Assembly (NCBI GenBank): GCA_003118195.1 | Contig: BEXV01000074.1 | Span: 37,118-101,117, forward strand | Source: Hemicentrotus pulcherrimus | Taxonomy: Eukaryota > Echinodermata > Echinoidea > Camarodonta > Strongylocentrotidae | Length of the DNA: 64,000 nt | Direction of reading: 5' to 3' | Shown here: positions 12,301 to 27,300 of the stretch, in pieces | How positions within the stretch are numbered: the first letter of the stretch is position 1 | Layout: each line of letters starts with the position of its first letter | Notes under the pieces: model-generated | The model's database searches: none | What the model saw: only the letters and a program-made list of their open reading frames with translations | What the model was told of the DNA's origin: nothing | Translations under genes and position numbers: made by a program

Positions 12301-15300
12301 TTACATGGCCATTAAATCATAAAGCATCTCAGGAGGTGGGGTAGATGAAATAATGTATGGAAGCATGCTTGGAATGCCATGTATTTCAACCAGGCTACCA
12401 ACATCCCTGTGGTTTCTTTATTGTGTGAAGTATATTACATCATAACAGGTGTATAGCCCTGTTAACACATTCCATTTAAAACTGTTAGAAATTCAGCCAC
12501 TGAAATAAAATAAAATATATCTTGTTACGTATAAATGAGTTACAAATATTAAACAAAATATGACACATTTCGGTGTTTTATTTCATGTCATTAAAGACCC
12601 TGATTCAGGATCATTTACCTATATTATTTAAAAGAAAATGTTAACATTTTGTAAAATGTATAATGCTTTTTTAATTTAGCATGTAGTGGAAAATAAATAA
12701 AAGCAAGTAATCTAGAGCCCCTATGCATAACCAATGATCTGTGTGTTATAATAAACATATTCTTGGCACACATACACATATTCTAATTTGTTTTGAGGTG
12801 GCAAATCTTTTAAGATCGACGGTTTTATCGTGGCAAGTGTGAACAAAGCTTAAGTTGCTGTGTCTGGCCTGGTAATTGCAGGTCGATAGTGTGCTACTGG
12901 TGGTCAATACAATGGAGACAACAAGCTGGTAGAGGTTGCTCAGGAAGGATTGAGCCGCTCTTGTACCTGAAATGAAAGATAATTAATTTGAGAAGGCGCT
13001 ATCTTTGACCAGGCCATTCAGCGTGAATATTGAAGAAAAACAGCCATTTTTATATCTAAAAAACAGGAAAAGCTTTTGTTCCATTGGAGAAGTGAGTCTT
13101 ACTGCTTCAAGATAAGCGGAGAGTAAAATGAATAGAAGTCATTATTGATTAGGATCATCATTGATCTAGGTATGATTCATGTTGCTATGGCAACTCCAAA
13201 CTTCCTCCCTTTTATATCTAGATTCAAAAGGTTTCATAGACCAAAGGGCATCTTATTGATGGCGATCAGATTTAGCCTACAGTATGGTTTTAATTCTCTT
13301 TGAATTTATTTCACTGCTATTTCCAGGAATTGGTCAGATAAGTTACAACTACAGTGAAAATCATTAAGTGAAAGAAGTAAGCTGCAGTCATATTAAAGAA
13401 AAACAAATGGTTCTAGCTTAAGGGCTGCATAAATCAAATAATCTTGATTACTGATTTTTTTTTAACACAAAGCATATGAAACCAGACTGCTGAAAAACAA
13501 AAAGGTTAGATCAAGGACCCTACTACTGTAAGTCCTATCTGTAGGACTAGATAATTGATGTTGCTAGCTCAGTCTTTCATGAAGTGGTAATGAATGCCTT
13601 TTTTGCAGTAAAAAATGCTGTGGGAATGAAAAAAATTGAATGTAGTTTTGAAATTTAATCATTTACACTTATGAAACAAACTGAGTTCACAAAAATGAAA
13701 CACTAGGGGAAAATGGCAATATCCTCCTCATTTATACTAGACAAAACCATTATATTTTGCAGCTTCATACAAACAATTAATTACACAAGAAATCTAAAAT
13801 TTGTTAGTAATATAGCATGGAATGAGAATATACTAGGGTAATTTTTTACATGAGCACATACAATCTCTCATAACCAGAGTTCATTTAATCAAATAAAGAT
13901 CAAGATTGAATTCGGAAATGAATAAGAATATGTATAATAGTAAAAAATTCTACATTTATTCTGAATATATATTAATATTTATACAAAATGAAGATTTTGA
14001 ACAGTTCTCCTGATTGTGTATTCAAATATTATAAATGGGGAGCCAAATTGCAGCCTGAAACAACACCTTATTTGTTTGTTAGGTACTTCTGTATGTCTAA
14101 GGAAATACAGATAATACACACCCACATCCATATACCCACACATACATATACACACCCACATCCATATACCCACACATACATGTACATCCAAAATGACATT
14201 GTAGTATCAACCTAATATGAAGCTACTTTAATTGAGGTGAAACAACATCAATTTTGTTAATTTTTGTATAGGCATTAACCTCTTTACAAGTTACTCTAAC
14301 CTACCAACAATGGGTCTAGACTCTAAAGTCACATTTAAAAAAAAGGAAAACTCGGATCTCAGACTATCTTACTTTACATTTTAGTCACATACAGGTCTAA
14401 GTGTTGTGAAACACTACTAAAACCCAGCATAACAAGATGAGAGGGTAGATCATTCAATACCGTTCTCATAACATTGACATGTTTATCACAATTTGTGAAT
14501 TTAATTGCACATGTAGGATACAGTTTTCAGGTGTAATGCCTCGTGGAACAGAGCAATTAAGTCTACTGTTTATTTCAGCTTCCACCTGCTCTCTGAATAT
14601 AACAGTCAAAATATTGCTATCAAGCCATTCCATAAATTACCAATTAATATGGAAAACTTGTTAAATTCAGAGCTAGATCCAAGATTCCTTGCTTTCTTAT
14701 TCTGTCTTACCAACATGCCTTAGCTATCACATAATACATTTTTAAGTGCACATTTAGTCCAGATATCTCTGGCAAGCAAATTCTTCCTCCAGAAGATTGG
14801 TTTATGTTCAGTTTAAGTCCAAAATACAATGTTAAGCAAGTTGTGCCAGATTTGCTTTAGTTTGAGGCATGTTCCCCAAATCATGCCTATCGGTACCCTC
14901 CAGGACCCAGCCATTATATACTTTTTTATATGTAAACTGATTGACTTATTTATATTCAGTTATTATAGGTGTGCTTTATATTTATTTGTTTCCAAACATT
15001 TATAATATGAAGTTACATTAACTGCCATTAATTGCAATTTCTCAACACATTACAAATAGAGCATTCCATATACTTTCATATTTGAGTATACATATTTTTC
15101 ACATAATTTTCTGTGTACCAAGAAAACAAAAATATGCAATCCGATAAATTGCGAGAAAATGCTTGAAATCACTTTACAATTTGACCAGCAAAATGATGTT
15201 AATATTTTAAAGGAATGTGACAAAGATGTTCATTAGATATAATCTTATATGTTTTGCTCATTAAATGCGATCTATATTTGCCACTCTTGACCAAGGTGAG

Positions 15301-18300
15301 GTATATGAAACCCTGGAAAGAATTTAATTAATTCCTTGGCTAATATAAGGATAATAAATTGTTTTCACCACTTTTTACCCTAAGCTATAAGAATCTAAGT
15401 AGAAGCCAACTATCATCAACATCATCATCATTATCATCATATTCTATTGATAATTAATGAATGTTTGCTCCTAAATCTCCTTTGAAAGTTCTATGCTATA
15501 ACCTTAAATGATATTCATTGTAATGCATTCTGCATTCCCTTTTTGAATTCAATAAAGAATGTCTGTTCACTTGGTTCCAAGTGCTAAGCATGAAAATTAA
15601 TCACTGCATGGCTTCATAGTAAACCAGCAAAGTAATCAGAATATTAGTTAGAATTCATTCAAGAAAATAAAATATACATTGTATTGCTTTACTCTAAAGA
15701 ATTCATTTGATAGCATTATATTAATTGAAAAAAAATTGTATTCAAATAGGACCTTCATTACATTATACTCCAAAGATATCTTTGTATAAAGGAGAGTATT
15801 TCATATTGACCATTGATTAGAGTGTGAATCTCTCCCTTATATCTTGGGATAATGATACCAAGAATCTCTGTGTCCGACTTGAAGCTGAGCTTAGCATCAG
15901 TCAAAACCTGAGACATCTGCTTAACATGGCTGAATCCATGCATGCATGCAGCCAGCAATCCAGCTAGCCAAGAAACCTGCAGGCAATTTTAGGATGACGA
16001 GTAATGCATGCATGCTGATTAGGCTATACAGAGTTAAGATGAGGCTAGCACACAGTTCCTACTTAACAAGCATCTATCTCACCCACTCCTTCATCTCCTC
16101 CTATGATATACACCTTCCCGTACTAGGCGATCAGATACTGAGCCCCTCACCCTATGAAAGCTATTAGTAACCCTGTGTACATGTGGGTCTCTACGTGACC
16201 AAGCATCCCAACAAAACCAGCACCCAAACTGACCTACAATGTATATTTCTGTTTACCGGCTGGTGCAAACTGCTCTATAAACTGGCAGACTGTTAAAAAT
16301 ATGCAGCAGTTTGAATCAAGCGATGATGCCTGGTAACCTGAAGTGAACAGAATAGCGCAGAGATGAAGCAACAAGTGTGGGGGCGGGCAATAGCTCATCA
16401 TTTTCCACCCCCTGTTTACAAGTATGGATAAGTCATAATAATCAAACCAAATTCATAGGCAAACTGGTTGTTACAATGCATTTGAGCTTCTGCTAAAGCA
16501 TCGTTTGTCAAGTTTTATTTTCTTTTTTTGTGGTGACAATATGATATTTGTTTGATTAATAAAAGTAATAACATTAACGGAGATTGAAAAAATATTAAGA
16601 AATATAAGGTTTTGAGGGGGAGAAACGTTTACTTCACTCATGTTTGTGGTGCTGATTTTGCTACCCACATCAATTTATTTTGCTGTCCAAGCACAATATT
16701 TGTAGCATAAAAAACAGTGAACAATGAAGTCACATTATTCATTTAGGTTCAGAGAGTCAGAACTAAAAAGAGAAAGGAGGACAGAGAATTAGAGCAAGAG
16801 GATGAGGAAGTTTATAAACGAGACAAGGAATGAAGGCAAAATGAGGGAGGAGTGCATGTGGGTGGGTGCATCTGTGTGTTGTAGAGGTAGAGACTGGGAG
16901 TTGAGAAAGAGTATTTGGGTTAATGAAAGTTACACAAGTAGTGAGAGAGAGACAGAGAGGCTGAGAGTATATGTGAAAGAGGCAAAGGAAGGAAGCAAAG
17001 AGAGGTCAACAGAGAGGGAGCAATAGAGCAATAAAGAGCTTGAGTCAAGTCAGTATGAGGCAAACAGGTACTATAACAAACAATAGGTGAGGAGAAAATC
17101 AGAAGATGTTATGGTGTCAATGACGTTGAAGAAAACAAAACATGTTTTTAAAATTGTGAAGATGAACAAAACAACTGCTGAAAAACATCCTTCAAAACTG
17201 CTGTGCTCTAAAAAGCTGAGAAATTGATTATTTGTCATTATGACGCTGTATTTTACACCATGTATTTGTCTCATTATCTCTTTTTGTAGCAGCAATGGAG
17301 GAGAAAGTGACATATAATTAGAAAGAGTAATAGATGAGTGTGTGAAGGAGGTAGAGAAAAAGAGAGGGGGAGAGGTGTATGCGTGTGGATGCATGTGTTA
17401 GTATAATTGTGTGAATTGAGGAGACAGAGAAAAGGAGAAAGAGAGGAATACATTTTTAAAGAATCTCTTCTAATAATAGGTTAGAAATCATTGCACAATT
17501 AAGAGAGATGTTGCAAGGAAGCTAGGCATTGCAGTGTGAATAAAAGTAGAACAGAGGTATTACATTTAGATGCGCTGGACAATCAAGGAAAAAAATCAAC
17601 AAGATCGCAACTATTTTAGACAGGTCAAACTTAGGTGATTCCTTTAACCTTGTATGTCACCTTCTCAAAATTGAATGTGCAAACATTACTATGGCACAAT
17701 ACATTACATAATCCAAGCATGACCCTTCACTTAATTTCTTGAAAGTCTTTCTGAGCATATTTATTATTGAATGCTCAAAACAGAATAAATCCAAACAAAT
17801 CTGATGTTATAATAATGTGCAGGGGAATAATGAAGGTATGATATTACTTGTAATTAAACATGACAGGTAAAGGTAGATTTATGACAAGATCAATGAATTG
17901 CTGTTATAACTTGTAAACATATTTTTTTTATCAAATTGCTGTGATCTTGCTGGAATGTTGGTATAAGCATTTTATATTTAAATGACATGGAATCATTATT
18001 TAAAACTCCCTTTTTAATGATCTTTTAGCTGTCTTATAGAGAATTTTGAACAAATTTTGGCTGCTTTGCTCACTTCATGACATATCTCATAATGTTGTTA
18101 ATAATATGACAATCAACAATGTATTCACTGAATTCATGAATGTGGCACAATTACAAATGTACTAATTTAGAAAGGTTCTTAGTAATAGTTTATGAAACAA
18201 TCACTCCTTATCAAAGAAATTCGCAAGCCCATTACCTGGTATGGGTTTCAAAGGCCTATATAGTATCCAAAACAAGTCAGTACTACTCATGTAACACATT

Positions 18301-21300
18301 AATAACTACAGCCTGTGTGTGTACAACATGCAGTTCTGAGCATGTAGTCAATCAGGGGCTGCCTAAACCATTGGCTCAGGTTCCAGGATGAGCCAATGGC
18401 TTGCTTCTAAACTTATAACCATTGTTAAAAATACCCCAGTTACATATTTCCTAGCGATTTCAAATTTGCCTAATCACATCAAGCATTATTAAGATCTATG
18501 CGAAAATCAACCAATTGAAAAAGTTTATACAATCGGGTTGCATTGTTAATTTTTTTCGAAAGAAAATGTAGAAGAGTAGAAAATGGATTATCAACGTTTG
18601 CTAAAAGTGTAATCACTTTGGTTCCCATTCTCACTGGTATGTGAAGGCTTGAATAGATACAGATCATTAATTTTCAAATAACCGGTGGCAATGTTATTCT
18701 AGTCTTGGCTTGTGATTACAACATTGAAAGGAGAACCAAAAACCTGTGCTGGTGTCAATGGCCCCCTATGGGCAAAGTAAACTGGCAAATTAATTTTCTG
18801 CCACCTTCCCCCCTCCCCCGAAAGGTACCACAGTGCTGTATCTTAATTAATTTCAAGCCGAGCACATCATCTTAGGCTAGATTAATAAATCCTTAGCCTA
18901 TTTAGCATCTATACTCAGTTTGATCCTCATGTATGTCAGTCTGTAGGTTAATTCTAACCAGGGTATATCCACGTTCACCTTTAAAAAAGACACCCACCTA
19001 ATACTTCTCTCAATGCAAGCTGGTGTATCCAGGATTTGAATAAGTAAGGTTTTACCAGCATGGTGGGCGTCAAGACCAAAGTAACAAGGTTTTTTGATAT
19101 ACTGAAATGCTGTGCATGTATGGATTGTATTCGAAAAGACAATATTTCATTAAAAAATATTAAATCAGGATAACAAGAATCAGATATACATTATAGATAC
19201 AAAATCTGTTTTACATCATGGTCCTGAACAGATTAAAAATGTGATACACGGAAATAAAAATAATGAATAACACCAAAGATCACAAGCATAGGTAAAAACA
19301 GTATAATACTAACACTTAAGAATAATACGCATAAGAAGTAGTAAAACGCACCAACAAAAAAAAAACCCAAAAGGACAATGTAATAATTGAAATTAACAGC
19401 GAAAAAACATCAAATCACTTTAATGAAAGGCATTAAAATATCACCCCAAAAATTAGAAGAGGAGAAAAAATATAAGAAAATTGGTAGAAGTAGAGAAGGT
19501 AAGAGAGAAACAAATAAATAGTAGTTGTAGTAGTAGTAGGAGAAGGAGCAGCAGTAGTAGTAGAAGAAGAAGCTGTAGTAGTAGTAGAAGTAGTAGTAAT
19601 AGTAGTAGTAGTAGTAGAAGTGGTGGTAGAAGTAACAGTAGTAGCAGTAGTAGCAACTGTAGTCACAGTAGAAGTAGCAGTAAAGAGTGTTAATCAATAG
19701 CAGTTCCAAAATTGAAAAGAATAATTTACTTCATAATATTATCATCAAATTAAAGTCTTTTAAACAGAAATAGAGTGTCAACCTTTAAACCACAAGCAGT
19801 AAATTCCAGCAAAAACAAATGGAGCATTCTATGATGTTCAAGAATGATTGAAAAAATAATTACTGTGAACATATATATCAGTTGTTCTACATTTCAAAAT
19901 CAAAGAAGCAAATACTGCTGTTATTCTATCACCATTTCCAGAAGATCACTTTAATATCGTATCCTGCATTTCTAAATATAATTGAAGTATTCTGACAATT
20001 CATTTCACATTTTTCATTAAAAATGCCTAGAGAAATTGTTGGTGTCATCATGTGTATAATGCTATATTAAGTTTATATTTACAAAAATAGAATATTTGTT
20101 TCAAGCAGGACAATAGTGGAGAGTTGGTAATTATTTTTAATGTTGATATAAACAGATAACTGATTAAGAAGTGATGGGGAAAATTTGTTCTTTTTACACA
20201 ATGATACTTACAGACATTTTTATCTTTGGGTTTTTAAATTCATGATGTCATGAAATATTAGAGTATTTTTTATTGTTTGCATTCATTATTCAATAAATTC
20301 ATTATTTTGTAAATGAAGTTGTATCCTTTGGCTTAAATGGTGTCGGTCACTAATGTTCACTCATATAGAGTTCTTTCTTTTGTATCCCTAAAGTTGTCTT
20401 TAAATAAAGACATGTAATCTTGTTGGCCTTTAATACTTTGGCCTCAATGCTAAAAATTATTTTGACATAAAAATGGAATAGGTTTATGTCTCTGTGGGTA
20501 TTAAATAAAAAATTTAGTTGTTGATGTACATTTTCAGACTAAAATAATAATTTTGTTCATTACTCAAGCTGTGTTGATGTAAGGTCATTTCAAGAACATT
20601 GTTTAATAGCTATTTTTCATCTTCTGATATTTTGTTATTATATTACAGCGGTATACTTGTGCAAACGAACTATGCAAAACAAATCAAGGCTAGAACTGGC
20701 AGATTATGAAGCAGTAAGTATACATGTAGTTCATTATCAAGTTTTCTTTTAAACCTATTAGCTCTTTAAATGATACGAATGAGCATGCAGTGATAATATC
20801 ACAAGGCTTTGAATGAAAGGTTACTTAATGCAACTGTACATCCATATATTACCAAATGAAAAGCTGTCCAAAAATACTGTTAATTATGTGTATATGCTAC
20901 TGAAGATTACAAACATTTTATGTGACATTAAGTTGCCGAGATAAAATAAACATATAATAGGATTTTAAATCTGTCAAAAAGTATGAAACTAGCATAGTCA
21001 TATTTACATGAACTATTTAGATTTGTTAAATAATTGCTAAAAATTTTAGTGAAATTGATCCTTTGCATTAAGATATAAAATGATTCGATAATGATGACTT
21101 TTACTTGAAATATGTTGTTTCCATGATTATCATTGGTCATTTAAATTTTGATATTCATAGTGTTCCACATTTTGATGAATAAAAATGTAAATGAAAATGC
21201 AAATTACTTACTCTTTTCCTTGATTTATATCTTAGATTTTAGGCGTTGTTGATGTGAAATCCTGTCATATATTGGAATTAAATTTTAAATCGCTATGCTT

Positions 21301-24300
21301 TTCTCTCTTCCTCAAGGAAAATCTGGCCAAATTGCAGCGGATGTTTTCTCGAAAATGGGAGTTCATCTTCATGCAAGCAGAGGCACAAGCAAAGTAAGTG
21401 TTACTTGTTACAAATATAGATTTCAAGCTTATTTTTAATACTTCATTTCATTAACAATAGTATTTTGGATACAATATTCGCAATGAGTAATATATTTAGC
21501 ATGAATTTATTTCCTGTACATTGTTTTTATAACAAGTCATGTAGACTTATTATGTACTTTTCTTTTTTTTGCACAAAAGTGATATTGAAAAAAACATTCT
21601 TTGGTGTATCCAAACCCTTCAGTTTCTTGTATCCTTCTGATGTATTCTCTAAACTTGTTCTTCAAACAGGTGATAGATAACTATCAAATTAGACTAACCA
21701 ATTTTCTAGGAGTTTTTCCACTTGAGCACTGACAACACTACATTAATAGATTGAACAGTTATTTTGAATGACAGAACTGTTTATTTGCGAATCCTGCCAT
21801 GAATCTACTTTTAGACTTGCAGACATTAGGGATAGTTACTGTTTGAGGGTAAACAAGCCCCTAAAGATAAACAAGAAAGTACACTCAAGGACATTTCTGA
21901 GCAATCAACGTTGTCGTCTCCTTTTATTGCATGAAGAGAATTCTTTTTGGGGGTTCATTACCAAGATTCTGTTTGTTCAATTTTCCTGTTTTAGAGGGGT
22001 TGGGTACTATATTTAGGTTAGCTATCAATTCTTCAAGAAGCCTTGAAGAGTGAGGTAAAATCGTAGTTTGGATGAAGCACTGTCTTCATAATGGCTCCTG
22101 AAGCATCTTCAGTTTTTTTTTACAAATACAAACCTGCTTTACAAATAAATTGGAACAAAACAATGGGTTAATATATGAATGAGGATGTTTGGAGAATGTC
22201 GCTAAATAGATGCCATGGTAATGAACTATGAGATCCAACATCAGTAGACCATCTCTTATCTTCATACAAGACAACTACGTCACATGACCCTACGCCATTG
22301 CTGCGGCTTCTCGTCTTCATAATGGAAATGCTAGGCAAGAGCTTGAGGGCATCACACGCATACATGTAGACTACAGCACACACACACACACACACACACA
22401 CGCAATGTATGAGACACTCGCATTTATACACTTACTCATTCCCACTTGCATGCTAATGCTAACACACACTCACACTCTCTCTCTCTCTCTCCCACACACA
22501 CACACACTCTAAGCCGACCAGACCTGGCTGATGATGTAGGCAAACTGTAGTTCAATACACAGACATACATACAGTCTACCGTAGCTTGCTTTGCCGGCCG
22601 CAAGGAGACCCTGAATGTAATTTTAAATGCGTGAGACACATGCTACTGAATGCCATGGCAAACTGTACTCACTAACCAACACAACCTTCCCTCCTTTTCC
22701 ATACACCCTTGCGCAATTTAAGATCAAATCTTACATGTCTAATGGTATATGTCTCATCACATATTATGCAAATGTATATAACTACAGATTACAGAACAAA
22801 AAGAAGAGTTATGGCAAAATCAAGTTATATGTTGATTAATGTACTATTACCAGTCTCTTTTTCATGTAAAAGATTATATCATGTTTTGTGTGGTTTTGAA
22901 TAAATGAACTTGAACTTGAACTTGAATGCAGATCTCTTCAAGACATACAAATTTTGCATCTATGCATAGAGAAATAATACTAACTGGAATCTATTGTAGC
23001 TCATTATTTCTTGACCTTGACTGAATATCACTGATTAGGCAAGGTACTCATCAAATTCATGAAGTCTGAGTAAAGACTTGCCAATCGTCATCAACTGTCA
23101 GCTTGAAGCTGTTTTTCTCTTGAAAACAATGTAGTAATGATATAAAAACATCCATGTAAAGTCAGACACAGACCTGACTCATTCAAGCTTCCTTCCTTTA
23201 TAACAGGCACTTCTTTTTTTTTGTTCAATATGAAAGGAGATTGTGTATATGCAGGAGATAAAAAGGAAAATGAGCTCAAATAAAAGAATAGAAACAACTG
23301 TTTAGTATGTTAAGCCCAATCATTTGACTCAAATGTCATAAGATTTTCCCATGACTTTCATGACATTTCTTTCGTAATTAATTCTTAAGTAATTATTGCT
23401 TTCATACTGTGATATAGATGAAGTATACCCCAAAATAGTAAGATATAATGAAGATCCTGAAAATGTAGTCTTTGAGATATATGTGCAAGTTCTCAAAAAT
23501 ACCGTTTTTATCAGAAAATCTCTTCAGTTTATCACTGCATGCATCCTGTAATATAAATGTATTGGTAAATTGTATTTCACTTTGTGATCTTTCACCACGA
23601 TATATGTCTATTACTTTTTTTTCATATACTGTTAATATCTTCTACAATTGCATTCAGACTACTATAAGTATTAAACCATGCAATCTCTTCATATAAAATC
23701 CTTGAAACATGTACCCAGGTGCCTGATTTGTCAACTGTACTACCAATCCAAAAGATAGACAAAAACATTTGCCCTCCCAGACCAAGCAGTAGTACTATGG
23801 TGTGAGTGTCATAAATATGTTACAAAATGACCTCATTAGTATGATAGTTGCATAGAGTGATTTCATATGGTGCATCATACTACATTGTATGACCAGTAGA
23901 TAAGATACATAAATATTTCTGTGATATGTGTATCATCGTCTTTCATGTGTAGGCTAAGGCTATCACTATAACTTTAGGTTAATATTTATTTATGTTAAAC
24001 CATTTTTATCCCATAAGCAATCAAGTTTTGTTGTGATAAACCATGCATCCAGATTACATTTTACATATTTGTATCTTTAGTTGAACATAAAATTAAACTG
24101 TAAGGGCTATAATGAATCGCACATATATATTCATTATTCTACAAGGTACGGTACCGTATTTACATTACCAGTAACATCACATTTAAGGTACAGGAATCGT
24201 TGGATGCCTTGCAGGGCAACCAATACAAAAAATGTTATAATCATTTTGTCTATTTTCAGGAATCATGTTGATATTAATGAAAGTTTGGTAAAAAATGTTT

Positions 24301-27300
24301 GTGTTTATGTATTCATATTTCATGTCAATAATTTTAGAAACAATACCAATACATCGTTCAATGATTTGATTTCATTTAATTTTATATGGTTTGTTATCAA
24401 AACATTCAAAATATCAGCCATAAGGCTGAAACAAACTGAATTTACAATTTTAAAGGAAAAAAATACATGAAAGTAGAATAATTTGAAATTTGATTCAATA
24501 AAATACAATAATATATAAATAGAAAAAACATTGAATAATAACATCAACATACAAGGAAATGTAAAGGACAGACAAGAAAAAATAGATATAGAATGAAAAA
24601 GAAAATGAATAAGAATGATTGATATGGAGAAATGGAAATTAATTAATTTAGAGCAATTGCATACAAACTTGAGGGTTAAAATCATGGAAAATCATGTATT
24701 CTAATTTAGACATTGGCACTACAGAAAAATGAGTATACAAAAAATGAAGATTTGAAATAATAGATTAATCTCAACAGTGACAAGGAATATTAGTGGAAGT
24801 ATAAATTTACTCAAGACAGATAAAGCAACTGTTATAGGTATGACACATCATTTTTATTTTTAATATCATTATTATTAATGATATTATTTCTTTTATTATT
24901 CATACATTTTGTGTGTTATTATTATCCTTATTATTATTATATTGAATACAAAAATATTACTATAATCATTTCATTTATGTGATTTGTGGGATCTAAAGAA
25001 GATGTGAACATCATTCAAAAAATACTTGTTTATTCTCTAAGACAACACTGCTAAATCATATTATAACTGCAGTGATCAAACCCTAGAGACAATTTCCTAT
25101 ACTGTTGTGACAAGACAAAATAATGTCATAGAAAGAGCAATATTGCAGTGTGACTCTTTGTGACACAATGATTCTGTATTCATTCTGTGTGAAAAAGTGT
25201 GACATGAGTTGTAGAACACATAACACAGAGTGACCAGTGAGAGTATTTTTTTAAAACATGAGAGTGTGTACAAAAAAATTATGAACAAAAAGATGATCTT
25301 GAACACAATGAGACTGCATTCATGCTGCCATAAAATTGTATAAACTGTGACATGTGTCACTGTAAAGACAACCAGAATTTATATGTTATTGTATGCTGAC
25401 AGAAAATTTTCATTAAGCAAATGAAATTGAGTTTACACGGCATGAAAAATGTTGGCACATTGTGTATGCAACTAAGTGTGACCATAGACAGGATTTTATG
25501 ACCACAGTGAGTCTGTCTTTACACTGTGACAAAATGTTACACGCTGTGGCATGTAAACAGTAAAAAGAACCAGGGTATACATATTACTGAGTGACCATAG
25601 AAAAGGAAGATAGTTTTTACACACCAATAATTTGTTAACGTGGAGTGACACGCTCTGACCAAAGAGAGAATATTGCATATTTACAGTGTGACCGTAAGTA
25701 CTAAGTTGAAACACAAGACTGTGATCACAATGTGTGATCACAATGTGTGGCGCACTAAGACACACTGTGGCAAAGAGAACAATGCTTCCACATCTCAGTG
25801 TGACCAGAAAGACTACCGTAGTTGGAACACAATGAGACTGTATTCACCCCGTGTGAACATTTGCGAAAAGATATGGTCTTAGATAGAACGAAGTGTCTAT
25901 ACAAGATAGTGTGGCCGATGAGATGATTTGTGTACTACATGAGACAATTCACACAGTTTCAAAAAAGTATGACTCACTGTTATTATGGCCGCTGTTCTTC
26001 CTAGAAAATGAATTCCATTTCCAAGTAAGCCTGGTGTTAAACATAAGATTCATATTAATATTTATAATTTTGTTTGTACACTTATCACATGCCTAGAAAT
26101 TGATTTGAACTTAACAAACAAGCGTGTTGTGGTACTCCTTTCCAGGGTGGATAAAAAGAGAGATAAGATGGAGAGGAAAGTGTTGGATAGTCAAGAAAGA
26201 GCGTTCTGGGACGTCCATCGGCCTGTACCAGGCTGCGTCAACACTACTGAAATGGACATCAAGAAACTCAGCAGAATCAACAGAACATTCAAGAAGAAAA
26301 AGGTGAGTGCAAAGAAAGATAGGGTACTTCAACCTAAATTTGCAAAAAAACAGAAAATATATGCCCAAATGTTCAATGTTCAAGTGCATTCGCGATATCC
26401 AGGCCGGATCGATATGATATTTTGCCAAATATATCAATTAGAAGGCGGTTTCCCTGCAAAATTGTATCATCACGTATTAGTCAAAACATATTCCTTTACA
26501 TGATTGGTGATAAGAGCTTCCGTTTCATTTTTTTAGAGGGGGGCGTTTCCATTGGAAAGTAGATGCTTTTTCCCTTTTCCTTGAAAATCTGGTTATATTT
26601 ATTTTTTCATTTTGCCCTAGAGTATACATTTAAAGTATTATGTATATCTCAAGATTTGTTTGCTGCTTTGAATAAATATTGAATCATATGAGGATTGAAC
26701 TGACAAGAAAATGTGACCAAAATGCAATGTGATGAATGCACAGACAACTATGAATTCTGAATTTGGATAGAGTACAAAACAGATGTTGACTGTATTATGA
26801 TTTTCATTCTCCTCCTCCCTCTCCTGCTCCTTCCCCTTAAAGATAAGTTAATGTTATAATCCATTATAAAGCAAGAGTATGAAGATAACAAACATAGATT
26901 AATGAACAATCATGTGGTCCCATGAAGCATAAATGCTTGAATGAAATCACCTTATGTAGGGAAAACCACACAAATACGACTTGTAACCCTGGAAATGTAT
27001 ACATCTACTGAGTTCCCTTTTGAAAATTTTTTTTTAATAAATATTTTGAAAGAATATTCAGACTATTCTCTTGATAGCCAAAATGAAAATACCTCACATC
27101 TTTCAACACATTGTTCTTTCCCTTCTGGGCTAACAAATTACATGTGTCTTCAGTTTCAGAGGTCTAATGTATAAGTTTACAGAGAAGACTAATCTGAAAA
27201 GCAATGTTGAGCTTATGATTATATGAGATACCTCTGGTTAATTGTGCACTTATACTGATCAAAATAATGTCAAATCAAGTCTTACATTTCCTATGCCTAA

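Larger units (their letters stand above)
10209..20648 (+). other. Intron 3 (10.4 kb), noncoding
   Basis: No exon recognised. Contents: degenerate copies of the exon 3 tail at 10302-10356 and 10448-10495, a repeated ~25-bp AAATTATTATTGAGTGAA motif near 11.07-11.14 kb, a more GC-rich non-repetitive block at 12.82-13.02 kb, a 34-bp tandem repeat at 14.1 kb, purine-rich tracts at 16.75-17.45 kb, and a triplet repeat at 19.5-19.7 kb. Confidence 0.8.
21394..26145 (+). other. Intron 5 (4.8 kb), noncoding
   Basis: No exon recognised. It contains a CA/CT microsatellite block at 22.37-22.51 kb, a retroposon-like tail ending at 22.925 kb, a small palindrome (AATATCATTA, 4-bp loop, TAATGATATT) at 24862-24885, and degenerate long-period repeats at 25.1-25.9 kb. 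Confidence 0.8.

Noticed and set aside
19410..19709. Tyr/Thr/Leu/Ser-rich open frames on both strands
   Set aside because: Product of a triplet repeat, which stays open in several frames at once.
22640..22926. Reverse transcriptase or other LINE coding region
   Set aside because: Only a tail-like 3' end is seen. No frame here or elsewhere in the window shows RT or endonuclease motifs.
26111..26437. 108-codon minus-strand open frame opposite exon 6
   Set aside because: Shadow of the coding exon on the other strand.
26303..26503. Continuation of exon 6 frame to a stop at 26503
   Set aside because: A clear GTGAGT donor at 26303 and a frame-matching exon 7 downstream. The extension shows no R7 similarity, so it is intron read-through.
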